Below are positions 1-7,942 of a DNA stretch of 42,623 bases, piece by piece. The stretch spans positions 1 through 42,623 of the forward strand of contig JAHBZF010000015.1 of assembly GCA_019635575.1 (NCBI GenBank). The letters run 5' to 3'. A program made the translations under genes and the position numbers. Position 1 is the stretch's first letter, and every line of letters starts with the position of its first letter. Below the pieces are notes generated by a model, which was given only the letters and a program-made list of their open reading frames with translations, was not told the origin of the DNA and made no database searches. The stretch is from Pseudolabrys sp. (GTDB taxonomy: Bacteria > Pseudomonadota > Alphaproteobacteria > Rhizobiales > Xanthobacteraceae).

Positions 1-115
1 AAAACGAGTTCTCCCTTGAGAGCCGTGGTAGACCACCACGTTGATAGGCCAGGTGTGTAAGCGCGGTAACGTGTTTAGCTTACTGGTACTAATCGCTCGA
101 TTGGCTTGATTGCTC
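1..115 (+). rRNA. 23S ribosomal RNA, 3' end (partial)
   Basis: The first bases match the conserved 3' end of bacterial 23S rRNA, with the run GGTGTGTAAGCGCGGTAACG and then TACTGGTACTAATCGCTCGA just before the 3' terminus. The rest of the gene lies before the window. The exact mature end is an estimate (about 110-118) because the 5' partner of the terminal helix is not visible here. Confidence 0.93.
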
Positions 116-132
116 TCATTTCCAATGCCCAT

Positions 133-206
133 CGTCTCCCGGAAGGGAAGACGAAACGAAACGTCCCTGACGGGACGAAACGAAATGAACTCGTCCTCAA
201 GGACGA
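133..206 (+). repeat. Three tandem hairpins in the 23S-5S spacer
   Basis: The spacer holds three successive stem-loops. The first is at 133-153 (CGTCT-CCC / GGGAAGACG with one bulged A and a GGAA loop). The second is at 162-177 (CGTCCC, loop TGAC, GGGACG). The third is at 192-205 (CGTCC, loop TCAA, GGACG). They are joined by repeats of ACGAAACGAAA. All stems use the same CGTC/GACG ends, so they look like copies of one unit. They may act in pre-rRNA processing or as antitermination-type RNA elements; this is inference. Confidence 0.75.
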
Positions 207-228
207 AACACAGACCAACAACATTCTT

Positions 229-376
229 CGATTGTCCTTCGCCGACCTGGTGGTTTTAGCGAGGAGCCTGAACCCGATCCCATCTCGAACTCGGCCGTTA
301 AATTCCTCAGCGCCAATGGTACTAAGTCTCAAGGCTTGGAAGAGTAGGTCGCTGCCAGGTCTGCCAAGGACAATCG
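229..376 (+). other. 5S rRNA precursor processing stem
   Basis: CGATTGTCCTT at 229-239 is perfectly complementary to AAGGACAATCG at 366-376. The two arms bracket the 5S rRNA, so in the transcript they would extend the 5S terminal helix by 11 base pairs. Such precursor stems are typical sites for RNase processing of 5S; the role here is inferred from position and perfect pairing. Confidence 0.8.
244..362 (+). rRNA. rrf: 5S ribosomal RNA
   Basis: The start GACCTGGTGGT pairs with the end CGCTGCCAGGTC. In between are the conserved 5S blocks CCCGATCCCATCTCGAACTC and the GGAAGAGTAGGTC region. Length is about 119 bases, normal for 5S. It follows the 23S end by about 130 bases in the same direction, as in a standard rrn operon. 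Ends are accurate to a couple of bases. Confidence 0.95.
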
Positions 377-398
377 CCTCAACACGATGATAGATTTT

Positions 399-435
399 AA
401 AAAGCCCCGCGGGAAACCGCGGGGCTTTTTGTTTT
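399..435 (+). terminator. Intrinsic terminator of the rrn operon
   Basis: AAAAAGCCCCGCGG (399-412), a GAAA loop (413-416) and CCGCGGGGCTTTTT (417-430) form a perfect 14-bp stem, followed by GTTTTTG. It lies just after the 5S gene, so it should end the ribosomal transcript before the TPR gene. Confidence 0.92.
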
Positions 436-572
436 TGCGCACAGTCGATGTCGCGAGCGCTCGATGTGCGGCTCACCCGGATCTGCCGCCGCCGCGTCGG
501 CCCCGCGGTCCGGCCGGCTGTGATATCCCTGATGGCATCCCTGATTCGGGCCATTCTCTCTCGGACCGCGAC

Positions 573-2879
573 ATGCCACAGCCTCTTGGACGGCCGCAGA
601 CCGCGCCGGTGCTCGATCCGCAACAGCTTCGGCAGGCGCGGGCGCTGCATCAGGCCGGGCGGATCGCCGAGGCGGCCGCCGCTTACGAGGCGATCCTCGC
701 GGTCGCGCCCGATCACATCGACGCCCAGCACATGCTCGGCGTGTTGCGTTATCAGCAGGGCCGCTGTCCCGAAGCACTGGAGCTGATCGCCGGCGCGCTG
801 TCCGCGCGGCCGCAATCGACGCAGATCATGTCTAATCTCGGGCTCGTGTTCGACGCGCTCGGTGCGTTCGACGAGGCGATCGCCAGCTACGATCACGCGC
901 TGACCCTCACGCCGGACGATGGCGATATCATCGACAATCGCGGCCGCACGTTGCTGAAGATGCGGCGGTTCGACGAGGCGCTGGCGGCCTATCAGGCGCT
1001 GCTCGCGCGCAAGCCCGATCATCCCGGCGCTTATGCCAGTTGTGCGCATGCGCTGCTCGGCCTGCAACGTCCGGCCGAGGCGCTTGTGGCGTGCGATCGC
1101 GCGCTGGCATTGCAGCCGGCGCATGCCGATGCGCTCAACAATCGCGGCAGCGCGCTTGCCGCGATGACACGCGACGACGAGGCTCTGGCGTGTTTCTCGC
1201 GCGCGATCGATGTTTCACCGCATCACGCGGACGCGCGCAGCAACCGTGCCTCGTTGCTGACGCGGCAGAGGCGGCATGATGCCGCGCTCGCCGACTGCGA
1301 GGCGGCGCTGGCCGCGGAGCCGCGCCATGTGCCCTCGCTGTTCATGCGCGGCAACGTGCTGTTCGCGCTCGACCGCCATGCCGACGCGCTCAAGAGCTAC
1401 GAGCAGGCGCTGACCATCGACCGCAATCATCTCGATGCCATGTTCAATCGCGCGCGCGCGTTGCTGCGGCTGAATCGGCCACAGGAAGCGGCCGGCGCGA
1501 TCGAAAGGGTGCTGGCGGAGAAACCCGATCACCGCGAGGCGCTGCATTGCATGGGCGATGCGCTGGCCGCGCTCGGCTTGCATCGCGACGCGGTGGCTCG
1601 CTACGAGCGCGTCCTGGCGCAGGATGCGAACCAGTTCGATACGCTGGTGAATTGCGGCCTCGCGCTCGCGTCGCTGGCACGGCAGGAGGAGGCGGTCGCT
1701 CTTTATGACCGTGCGCTCACGGTGCGGCCGGACTCGTTCGAAGCGCACAACAATCGCGGTACGGCGCTGCGCGAACTCAATCGTTTCGAGGAGGCACTGG
1801 CATCTTACGATCGCGCGCTCACGCTCAAGCCGGATTACGCCGGCGCGCTCGCCAACCGTGCCAATGTTCACGCCGATCTCCGCCGGTTCGACGAAGCCTT
1901 CGCCGGCTACGATGCCGCGCTGAAACTCGAGCCGCAGCTCAACGAGGTGCTGTGGAACGCCGCGCTGGCGCATCTGGTGCTCGGCGATCTGCCGGTCGGT
2001 TTCGCCAAATACGAATCGCGCTGGCAGAACAAGCTGGCGCAGCAGAACAAGCGGCAGTTCCCGCGGCCGCTGTGGCTCGGCGAAACGCCGCTCGCCGGCA
2101 AGACGCTTCTGCTTTATGCCGAGCAGGGCTTCGGTGACACGTTGCAGTTCATTCGTTATGCGACGCTCGCCGCCGCGCAGGGCGCGCGCGTCATCGTCGA
2201 GACGCAGCCGGCGCTCAAGCGCCTTGTCGCGGGCGTGCCGGGCGTGTCGGCGGTGTTCGGCCAGGGCGAGCCGTTGTCGGCTTACGATCTGCGCTGTCCG
2301 CTGATGAGCCTGCCGCTTGCGTTCGGCACCACGCTCGACACCATTCCAGCAACGCTGCCGTATCTCGCGGCGCCGGTCGATGCGGTGGCACGCTGGCGCG
2401 CGCGCTTCGACGGCGCGCGTGCGCGCGTCGGCCTCGTCTTTTCCGGCAATCCCGAACACAAGAACGACCGCAACCGCTCGATCCCGCTGGCGCGGCTCGC
2501 GCCGGTGGTGAACACGCCGGGCGTGCGTTTCATTTGCTTGCAGAAAGACGTCCGACCCGCCGATGCCGCGACGCTGCAACAGATGCCGCAGATCGAGACG
2601 GTGGCGGCGGAGCTTACGGATTTCACCGACACCGCCGCGCTGATCGAAACGCTGGATCTGGTGGTGACGGTCGACACCTCGGTGGCGCATCTCGCCGGCG
2701 CGCTCGGCAAGCCGGTCTGGCTGCTGCTGCCGTGGCTGCCGGATTTTCGCTGGCTGCTCGATCGGGCCGACAGCCCCTGGTATCCGTCCGCGCGCCTGTT
2801 CCGGCAGCCGGCCATGGGCGACTGGGACGGCGCCATCGACGCTCTGGCGGCCGCGCTGGCGGAGCGGTTTCCGGCCTGA
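573..2879 (+). CDS. TPR-repeat protein with C-terminal glycosyltransferase-like domain
   Basis: A 768-residue protein. Roughly residues 20-510 are a long array of 34-residue tetratricopeptide repeats; repeated pattern elements are ALxxxPDxxxAxxNRG and FDEALASYDxALxLxPD. The last ~250 residues carry the conserved C-terminal region found in bacterial TPR/O-GlcNAc-transferase-like proteins, with YAEQGFGDTLQFIRY, a VGLVFSGNPEHKND segment and TVDTSVAHLAGALGKPVWLL, resembling the nucleotide-sugar binding half of GT9/GT41-type folds. The frame is open back to 387, but that stretch overlaps the rrn terminator, so the ATG at 573 is preferred. No signal peptide is seen. The acceptor or substrate cannot be told. 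It sits between the rrn terminator and tRNA-fMet, both in the same direction. Confidence 0.85.
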   Translation: MPQPLGRPQTAPVLDPQQLRQARALHQAGRIAEAAAAYEAILAVAPDHIDAQHMLGVLRYQQGRCPEALELIAGALSARPQSTQIMSNLGLVFDALGAFDEAIASYDHALTLTPDDGDIIDNRGRTLLKMRRFDEALAAYQALLARKPDHPGAYASCAHALLGLQRPAEALVACDRALALQPAHADALNNRGSALAAMTRDDEALACFSRAIDVSPHHADARSNRASLLTRQRRHDAALADCEAALAAEPRHVPSLFMRGNVLFALDRHADALKSYEQALTIDRNHLDAMFNRARALLRLNRPQEAAGAIERVLAEKPDHREALHCMGDALAALGLHRDAVARYERVLAQDANQFDTLVNCGLALASLARQEEAVALYDRALTVRPDSFEAHNNRGTALRELNRFEEALASYDRALTLKPDYAGALANRANVHADLRRFDEAFAGYDAALKLEPQLNEVLWNAALAHLVLGDLPVGFAKYESRWQNKLAQQNKRQFPRPLWLGETPLAGKTLLLYAEQGFGDTLQFIRYATLAAAQGARVIVETQPALKRLVAGVPGVSAVFGQGEPLSAYDLRCPLMSLPLAFGTTLDTIPATLPYLAAPVDAVARWRARFDGARARVGLVFSGNPEHKNDRNRSIPLARLAPVVNTPGVRFICLQKDVRPADAATLQQMPQIETVAAELTDFTDTAALIETLDLVVTVDTSVAHLAGALGKPVWLLLPWLPDFRWLLDRADSPWYPSARLFRQPAMGDWDGAIDALAAALAERFPA

Positions 2880-3109
2880 GCCGCGCCGGAAACGGCGATT
2901 TTCCGGGTGTCTGGAAATGCCCCCGGCAAAAGTCTGTCTCGTACCGGAAATTGCGGAAAATAAAGCGAAATTTCCGCCTCATTTGCCTCTGCCGGGCTTT
3001 TCAATCCGCCTCCTGGTTGTTAGATAGTCGTCGCCCGGCATGGTCCGGGCCATCGCAGACAGACGCTGAGGGACAACGTCCGGCGGACGGTCTGACTGCC
3101 ATGTTTTGA

Positions 3110-3186
<77 letters not shown>

Positions 3187-3349
3187 ACCCACAGGCCGGC
3201 TCCTCGCGGAGCTGGCCTGTTGTGTTTTTGAGCGGCTTCTCGCGGGCCGGTGGTTCTTAAGTCGCTCTTGATCGACCGGCCGATGGCGCACGAACATGCC
3301 CGCGCGCTTTTGCATTGACGGGATGGTGATCCGCGAACGGGAGCCAGCG

Positions 3350-3562
3350 ATGACGACACGATTCAGGATCGGCGATCACGTGAGCTGGAATTCCGAGGCC
3401 GGGCGGGTGTCGGGCAGGATCATCGCCGTCCACACCGCGGACTTCGATTACAAAGGTTACACGCACCACGCCTCGGACGACGATCCGCAATACGAGATCA
3501 AGAGCGACAAGTCCGATCACATCGCCGCGCACAAGGGCCGTGCGCTGCGGCTGCTGCGCTGA
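3350..3562 (+). CDS. Small DUF2945 / HVA1-type TUDOR domain protein
   Basis: A 70-residue protein. It begins FRIGDHVSWNSEAGRVSG and continues with GRIIAVHTADFDYKGYTHHA and DDPQYEIKSDKSDHIAAHKG, the whole of a DUF2945 (hypervirulence-associated TUDOR-like) domain. The ATG at 3350 follows GGGAGCC; an upstream ATG at 3296 would add 18 residues unlike the family, so it is not used. The protein should be cytoplasmic. Its function is not established; the fold suggests a small beta-barrel that binds a partner. It lies 21 bases before the DUF488 gene and is probably co-transcribed with it. Confidence 0.8.
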   Translation: MTTRFRIGDHVSWNSEAGRVSGRIIAVHTADFDYKGYTHHASDDDPQYEIKSDKSDHIAAHKGRALRLLR

Positions 3563-3582
3563 CGCGCCGCAGGTGATGTGAC

Positions 3583-4167
3583 GTGGCGCTGCCATTTTTC
3601 ACCATCGGCCACTCGACGCGCAGCCTCGATGACTTCATCGGGCTGTTGCGCGGGGTCGAGATCGTGCTGCTGGTGGACATCCGCACCATTCCGCGCTCGC
3701 GCACCAATCCGCAATTCAACAAGGATGCGCTTCCCGCAGCCCTGGCCCCCGCTGGAATCGACTACGAACACATCGCGGCGCTCGGCGGCCTGCGCGGCAA
3801 AATGCGCGACAAGACGCGCGTCGCCGCGCCGGACGTGAACGGCTTCTGGACCAACAAGAGCTTCCACAACTACGCCGATTACGCGCTGTCGGATCCGTTT
3901 CGCGCGGGCCTCGAGCATTTGCGCGCGGTGGGGCATCGGCGGCGCTGCGCGATCATGTGCGCGGAGGCGGTGTGGTGGCGCTGCCATCGCCGGATCGTCA
4001 GCGATTATCTCATCGCCGCCGGCGAGACCGTGTTTCACATCATGGGGCAAGACCGCGCGGGACAGGATCGTCTCGAACCCGCGCGCCTGACGGCGGGCGC
4101 CGTGGTCGAGGCGCCGGACATGATCGTCTATCCCGCCATCGGCCCGGTCGCCGCCGATCCGCGCTGA
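3583..4167 (+). CDS. DUF488 family protein
   Basis: A 194-residue cytoplasmic protein with DUF488 hallmarks: TIGHSTR near the N-terminus, DIRTIPRSRTNPQFN, the LGGLRG turn, and MCAEAVWWRCHRRIVSDYL, which holds conserved Cys, Trp and His/Arg residues. Translation most likely starts at GTG 3583, since CAGGTGA lies just upstream and the family begins close to the TIGHS motif. The biochemical role of DUF488 is not firmly known; the conserved Cys and Arg/His suggest an enzyme or nucleotide-binding function. It is the second gene after the DUF2945 gene, with a 20-base gap. Confidence 0.85.
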   Translation: MALPFFTIGHSTRSLDDFIGLLRGVEIVLLVDIRTIPRSRTNPQFNKDALPAALAPAGIDYEHIAALGGLRGKMRDKTRVAAPDVNGFWTNKSFHNYADYALSDPFRAGLEHLRAVGHRRRCAIMCAEAVWWRCHRRIVSDYLIAAGETVFHIMGQDRAGQDRLEPARLTAGAVVEAPDMIVYPAIGPVAADPR

Positions 4168-4219
4168 CCCGCAGAGCGAGAAGGTTTTCACGATGCTCTC
4201 GCCGCCACGCGCGGCACCC

Positions 4220-4233
4220 TTGAGCTTGGTCAA
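4220..4233 (+). promoter_or_regulatory. FNR/FixK/NnrR-type box upstream of the nitrite reductase
   Basis: TTGAGCTTGGTCAA fits the TTGA-N6-TCAA pattern of CRP/FNR-family sites exactly, and the symmetry extends one more pair on each side (CCTTGA...TCAAGG, 4218-4235). Its centre is about 102 bases before the ATG of nirK. If it sits at the common -41.5 position, transcription would start near 4268, and CATACA at 4256-4261 falls where a -10 element is expected. It would give low-oxygen or NO-dependent activation; the protein that binds is not known. Confidence 0.65.
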
Positions 4234-4328
4234 GGCCGGAACGAGGCCCGCGGTCCATACAGGATCAGGGCCAAGCTCTCAGGAGTGTGAGGTGGCCCGC
4301 GAGGTCACAACACAACCGGGTTGGCACC

Positions 4329-6509
4329 ATGCTGAAACAGCTACGCGAATGGATGATTCTGATCGTCGGCCTTGCCGTGATCGTCATCGGTCTTTCGACC
4401 GCGCCGCTCATGAGCGGAAGTGGCGGCAGCGACCAGAAGCCGCAAACGGCCGCCGTCGCCGATCATGCGCAGCCGTCGCAGCAGCCATCCGCGCCGCCGG
4501 CACAGACGCCGCAAAAGCCGCAGCAATCCGCCGCGGTCACGCCGGCGCCAAAGCCCGCCGCGGCTCCTGCACCGGCCAAGCCGGTCGCCGCCGCGCCATC
4601 GGCACCGGCGCCCGCTGTCGCATCTGCGCCGATGCAGCATCAGCACACGCAAATGGCCCAATCTGCGGCTCCGCCTGTCGCGCCGAAGCCGGCTGCCGCC
4701 GCCACGCCTCCGGCGGCCGCACCCGCCGGTGCCGCACCTGATCCGCAACTGGTGAATGCCGGCCGTCTTGTTTTCCGCAAGTGCCAGGCCTGCCACTCGC
4801 TTGAGCCGGGCAAGAACGGTATCGGGCCGACGCTTGCCGGAATCATGGGCGCCAAGGCGGGACACATCGCCAACTACAATTATTCCGCCGCGGTGAAGAA
4901 TAGCAACCTGACGTGGGATATCCCGACGCTCGACGCCTATCTGGCTGATCCGCAGAAAAAAATCCCGGGCAACAAGATGCCGTTCCCCGGACTGAAGACC
5001 GACAACGAGCGCAATTCCGTCATCGCATTTATTGCGTCGATGACCGGCACGGCCAATGCCGCACCGGCCGCCGCGTCAGCGCCCGTGGCGCAACCGCAAG
5101 CCGCCGCTCCGCGCTCCGCGCAGACTGCACAGGCCCCGGCGGCTCCGGCGACACAACCCGCGCCGCAAGGGCAGGGCGCGGCAAATTCTGCGACAAGCCC
5201 GACATCGCCGCCGCCGAGCTATCTCCCCGGCGTGCGCTACACGTTGCGTTCCGGCATCGCCGAAGGCCGCATGGTGTTCATCGGCGTCGGCGGCACCATC
5301 GACGGGCAGATCAATCCGGTGCTGTCGGCGGCGCAGGGACAGGTCGTGCAGGTGACGCTGGTCAACGGCGAGGGTGCCGAGCATGACATCGTGTTCGACC
5401 GGCAAGGGCCGGGTGGCTCGTCGCCACACATCGTCGGTCGTGGTTCGAGCACGAACATCGCGTTCGTGGCCGGTGCTGCCGGCGACTACACCTATTTCTG
5501 CAGCCTGCCGGGCCATCGTCTCGCCGGTATGGAGGGCCAGTTCCTGGTGACGCCGACCCCGCCACCGCAGACGGTGGTGGAGGCCGACATCTCGCAGATT
5601 TCATCCGAGGTGCCGGCGCCGATCGGCAAGCGCGGACCGCAGACCGTGCGCGTCGATCTGGTGACGGTCGAGCTCGAGGGCCGTCTCGCCGAAGGCACCA
5701 CGTTCGGCTACTGGACCTTCAACGGCAAGGTGCCGGGTCCGATGCTGCGCGTGCGGGTCGGCGACACCGTCGACGTGCACGTCAAGAACGCCGAAGGCAG
5801 CGCGATGATCCACTCCGTCGACTTCCACGCGGCCACCGGTCCCGGCGGCGGCGCGGTGTCCACGCAAGTCAATCCCGGCGAGGAGAAGAGCTTCAAGTTC
5901 AAGGCGCTGGTGCCGGGGCTCTACGTCTATCACTGTGCGACGCCGATGGTTGCGCATCACATCGCCAACGGCATGTACGGCATGATCCTCGTCGAGCCGG
6001 AGGAGGGCCTGCCGCCGGTCGATCGCGAGTTCTACGTGATGCAGGGTGAGATCTACACCGAAGGCGCGTTCGGCCAGCACGGCAGCCAGGAGTTCAACGT
6101 CGAGAAGATGCTCAACGAACGGCCGGAGTATTTCGTGTTCAACGGCTCGGTCGGCGCGCTGTCGAAATTCCATCCGCTGCAGGCGAAGGTCGGCGAAACC
6201 GTCCGCATCTTCTTCGGCGTCGGCGGGCCGAACTTCACTTCGTCGTTCCACGTCATCGGCGAGATCTTCGACAGGGTCTACAACCTTGGCGGGGTCCTGA
6301 GCGAGCCGTTGCGTGGCGTGCAGACCGTCACGGTGCCGGCCGGTGGCGCGGTCATCACCGAGTTCAAGCTCGATGTGCCGGGCAACTACATCCTGGTCGA
6401 TCATGCGCTCGCGAGGATGGAGCGCGGTCTCGTCGGCATGCTGCATGTGGAAGGGCCGCCGAATACGGAGATCTACGACGGTAAGGTCGAGCCCGGTTCG
6501 GGCCACTGA
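4329..6509 (+). CDS. nirK: Four-domain copper nitrite reductase with N-terminal haem c and cupredoxin domains
   Basis: A 726-residue protein that should reduce nitrite to nitric oxide in the periplasm. In order: an uncleaved anchor-like or signal segment (residues ~6-30), a Pro/Ala linker, a class I cytochrome c with CQACH (152-156) and likely Met217 ligand, a second Pro/Ala linker, a cupredoxin with copper ligands His352, Cys391, His396 and Met401, and the two-domain NirK core. NirK ligands are all present: type 1 His495, Cys536, His544, Met549; type 2 His500, His535, His641; catalytic Asp498 and His615. The HCATPMVAHH spacing is that of the shorter AniA-like class. The ATG at 4329 begins the membrane segment; the frame is open from 4287. 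Haem c and blue copper in one chain imply built-in electron delivery. A terminator follows at 6534. Confidence 0.93.
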   Translation: MLKQLREWMILIVGLAVIVIGLSTAPLMSGSGGSDQKPQTAAVADHAQPSQQPSAPPAQTPQKPQQSAAVTPAPKPAAAPAPAKPVAAAPSAPAPAVASAPMQHQHTQMAQSAAPPVAPKPAAAATPPAAAPAGAAPDPQLVNAGRLVFRKCQACHSLEPGKNGIGPTLAGIMGAKAGHIANYNYSAAVKNSNLTWDIPTLDAYLADPQKKIPGNKMPFPGLKTDNERNSVIAFIASMTGTANAAPAAASAPVAQPQAAAPRSAQTAQAPAAPATQPAPQGQGAANSATSPTSPPPSYLPGVRYTLRSGIAEGRMVFIGVGGTIDGQINPVLSAAQGQVVQVTLVNGEGAEHDIVFDRQGPGGSSPHIVGRGSSTNIAFVAGAAGDYTYFCSLPGHRLAGMEGQFLVTPTPPPQTVVEADISQISSEVPAPIGKRGPQTVRVDLVTVELEGRLAEGTTFGYWTFNGKVPGPMLRVRVGDTVDVHVKNAEGSAMIHSVDFHAATGPGGGAVSTQVNPGEEKSFKFKALVPGLYVYHCATPMVAHHIANGMYGMILVEPEEGLPPVDREFYVMQGEIYTEGAFGQHGSQEFNVEKMLNERPEYFVFNGSVGALSKFHPLQAKVGETVRIFFGVGGPNFTSSFHVIGEIFDRVYNLGGVLSEPLRGVQTVTVPAGGAVITEFKLDVPGNYILVDHALARMERGLVGMLHVEGPPNTEIYDGKVEPGSGH

Positions 6510-6533
6510 GCACCGCCGATTTCGTCATGACAA

Positions 6534-6565
6534 AAAAGCCCGGCGCGAGCCGGGCTTTTCTTTTT
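6534..6565 (+). terminator. Intrinsic terminator after nirK
   Basis: AAAAGCCCGGC (6534-6544), loop GCGA, GCCGGGCTTTT (6549-6559) and then CTTTTTC. The stem is perfect over 11 pairs. With A-runs on one side and T-runs on the other it can also stop the leftward DUF6522 transcript. Confidence 0.88.
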
Positions 6566-6578
6566 CAGCTTGCGACGA

Positions 6579-6869
6579 TCAGCGGTGCGGGGGCGGCTCG
6601 CCGAGATCGAGCGAGGTCTGCTGCAGGATCGCGCCGCCGGCATCGAGCACGATCCGCACCCGCTTGCGGCCACGGAAGAACGTCAGTCGCCGCCGGCCGG
6701 CGTCGGTGTCGATGCCGTGTTCGGACCGGCTGGTAATGACGCCATGCCGCAATTCGCGCATCACCTGATCCGGCGTCAGATCGAAGGCGGCGGCGATGAG
6801 CGCCGCATCCACTTCGATGGCGTCGTCGTGAACGGGGTGGTCGTCGCGAATAAGAGCCTGTGCGGTCAT
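6579..6869 (-). CDS. DUF6522 family protein, co-transcribed with nsrR
   Basis: A 96-residue soluble protein. The pattern IEVDAALIAAAFDLTPDQV, then ITSRSEHGIDTDAGRRRLTF and a C-terminal RVRIVLDAGGAILQ matches what I know of DUF6522 proteins. The function is not known. Its ATG (6867-6869) overlaps the stop codon of nsrR in an ATGA arrangement, so the two are translationally coupled. The link to nsrR suggests a role in the nitrosative stress response or in nitrite/NO metabolism. The upstream frame (to 6932) is the nsrR shadow and is not used. Family assignment is from memory of the motif, so moderate. Confidence 0.7.
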   Translation of the reverse strand: MTAQALIRDDHPVHDDAIEVDAALIAAAFDLTPDQVMRELRHGVITSRSEHGIDTDAGRRRLTFFRGRKRVRIVLDAGGAILQQTSLDLGEPPPHR

Positions 6870-7318
6870 GACGACAGTCTCCGTCCGTTGATCGTGTCTC
6901 GTGATGGTGGCGGGGCCGGCGGATAGGCGCATTCCGCCAGCGTGGTCTCGTCCAGCGTGCGCATGAAGGCTTCGCGCGCTTGCGCCAGTTTGCCCTTCAG
7001 CCGGCAGCGCGGCGTCAGCGCGCAGCCGCCGCCGTCATCGCGAAAGCATTCCACCAGTGCCTGCCGCTGCTCGAGGCTGCGCACCACCTGACCGAGCGTG
7101 ATCTCCTCCGGCGGACGGGCAAGGCGGAAGCCGCCGCCGACGCCGCGCTGTGTGTGTACGAAGCCGGCATCCGCCAGGTCGCGGATCACCTTGGTCAAGT
7201 GATTGCGGGAAATACCGAATTCCGCGGCGATGTCGCTGGTCGAGAACGAGCGGTGGGTGTCGGCGGCGAGCCGCATCAGCGCGCGCAGGCCGAAATCGGT
7301 GAATTGGGTCAGACGCAT
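6866..7318 (-). CDS. nsrR: Rrf2-family NO-sensing repressor NsrR
   Basis: A 150-residue regulator starting MRLTQFTDFGLRALMRLA, the usual start of NsrR. A winged helix-turn-helix occupies ~residues 1-70 (IAAEFGISRNHLTKVIRDL, GVGGGFRLAR). Three cysteines, Cys91, Cys99 and Cys105, lie in ECFRDDGGGCALTPRC, the [Fe-S] cluster ligand arrangement of NsrR. NO damages the cluster and relieves repression in known NsrR proteins. It is divergent from the haemoglobin gene, with a 27-base palindrome between them (7377-7403). The frame runs to 7366, but the family starts at MRLTQ. Regulated genes probably include itself, the DUF6522 gene and the rightward haemoglobin operon. Confidence 0.9.
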   Translation of the reverse strand: MRLTQFTDFGLRALMRLAADTHRSFSTSDIAAEFGISRNHLTKVIRDLADAGFVHTQRGVGGGFRLARPPEEITLGQVVRSLEQRQALVECFRDDGGGCALTPRCRLKGKLAQAREAFMRTLDETTLAECAYPPAPPPSRDTINGRRLSS

Positions 7319-7376
7319 GGCTGGTGTTCCGCCGGAGTTCCGCAAATCGGTATTTACAAAACCCATTTTACCGGTC

Positions 7377-7403
7377 TAAATAAGTATTGCAAATACCTAT
7401 TTA
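7377..7403. promoter_or_regulatory. Palindromic operator between nsrR and the haemoglobin operon
   Basis: TAAATAAGTATT (7377-7388), spacer GCA, AATACCTATTTA (7392-7403): 11 of 12 pairs match. It is AT-rich within GC-rich DNA and lies between two divergent genes. A related half site, GGTATTTAC, is at about 7349. Position and symmetry make it the likely NsrR site; the core differs from the E. coli consensus, so this is inference. Confidence 0.6.
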
Positions 7404-7456
7404 GAGCCAGCCGGTTTAGGGTCGGCCGGGAAGAGCGGCGAGGACGGACGCGGGAT

Positions 7457-7942
7457 ATGAGCGGGGTCAACGGCATTTCGGACGCGGAACTGCGGCGGGC
7501 GCGCGCCGTGGCGGAGATCGTCGCTCGCACTGGCATCGACGAGCCGATGATCGAGCGTGTCGTGCGCGGTTTTTACGCCAAGGTGCGGCAGGATCCGATG
7601 CTCGGCCCGGTGTTCGATGCCCGCATCGCCGACTGGGAGCCGCACCTGCAGCGGATGTGCGCGTTCTGGTCCTCGGTCGCGCTGATGTCGGGCCGTTATC
7701 ACGGCAGCCCGATGACGAAACATCTGCCGCTGCCGGTGGACGGCGCGCATTTCGACCGCTGGCTCGCGCTGTTCCGCGAGACCGTGCGGGAGCTATGCCC
7801 GCCGGCGGCGCAGACGCATTTCATCGAGCGCGCGGAGCGGATCGCGGAAAGCCTGGAGTTCGGCATCGCCGGCTATCACGGCGTGATGCTGGGGATCGGC
7901 GAGCGTTTCCGCCGCCCGGAGCAGGGAGAGAGTCATGAGTGA
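7457..7942 (+). CDS. Truncated haemoglobin, group III-like
   Basis: A 161-residue single-domain globin. It shows the group III truncated haemoglobin pattern: ERVVRGFYAKVRQDPMLGPVF, HLQRMCAFWSSVALMSGRYHG (invariant Trp in the CD/E region) and HFDRWLALFRETV. Members of this group bind O2/NO and are linked to NO detoxification or redox sensing. ATG 7457 follows GCGGG; the frame is open far upstream but only through the nsrR shadow. It overlaps the next gene (start 7935) by eight bases, so the operon is tightly coupled. The gene faces nsrR across a palindrome and is presumably NsrR-controlled. Confidence 0.85.
   Translation: MSGVNGISDAELRRARAVAEIVARTGIDEPMIERVVRGFYAKVRQDPMLGPVFDARIADWEPHLQRMCAFWSSVALMSGRYHGSPMTKHLPLPVDGAHFDRWLALFRETVRELCPPAAQTHFIERAERIAESLEFGIAGYHGVMLGIGERFRRPEQGESHE

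Noticed and set aside
387..572. Upstream in-frame extension of the TPR protein
   Set aside because: It overlaps the rrn terminator and shows no family sequence or ribosome site.
1215..2690. A 491-codon minus-strand frame opposite the TPR gene
   Set aside because: Repetitive Arg/Gln-rich shadow of the TPR repeats.
6980..7456. Upstream extension of the globin frame
   Set aside because: It is antisense to nsrR and crosses the operator region.
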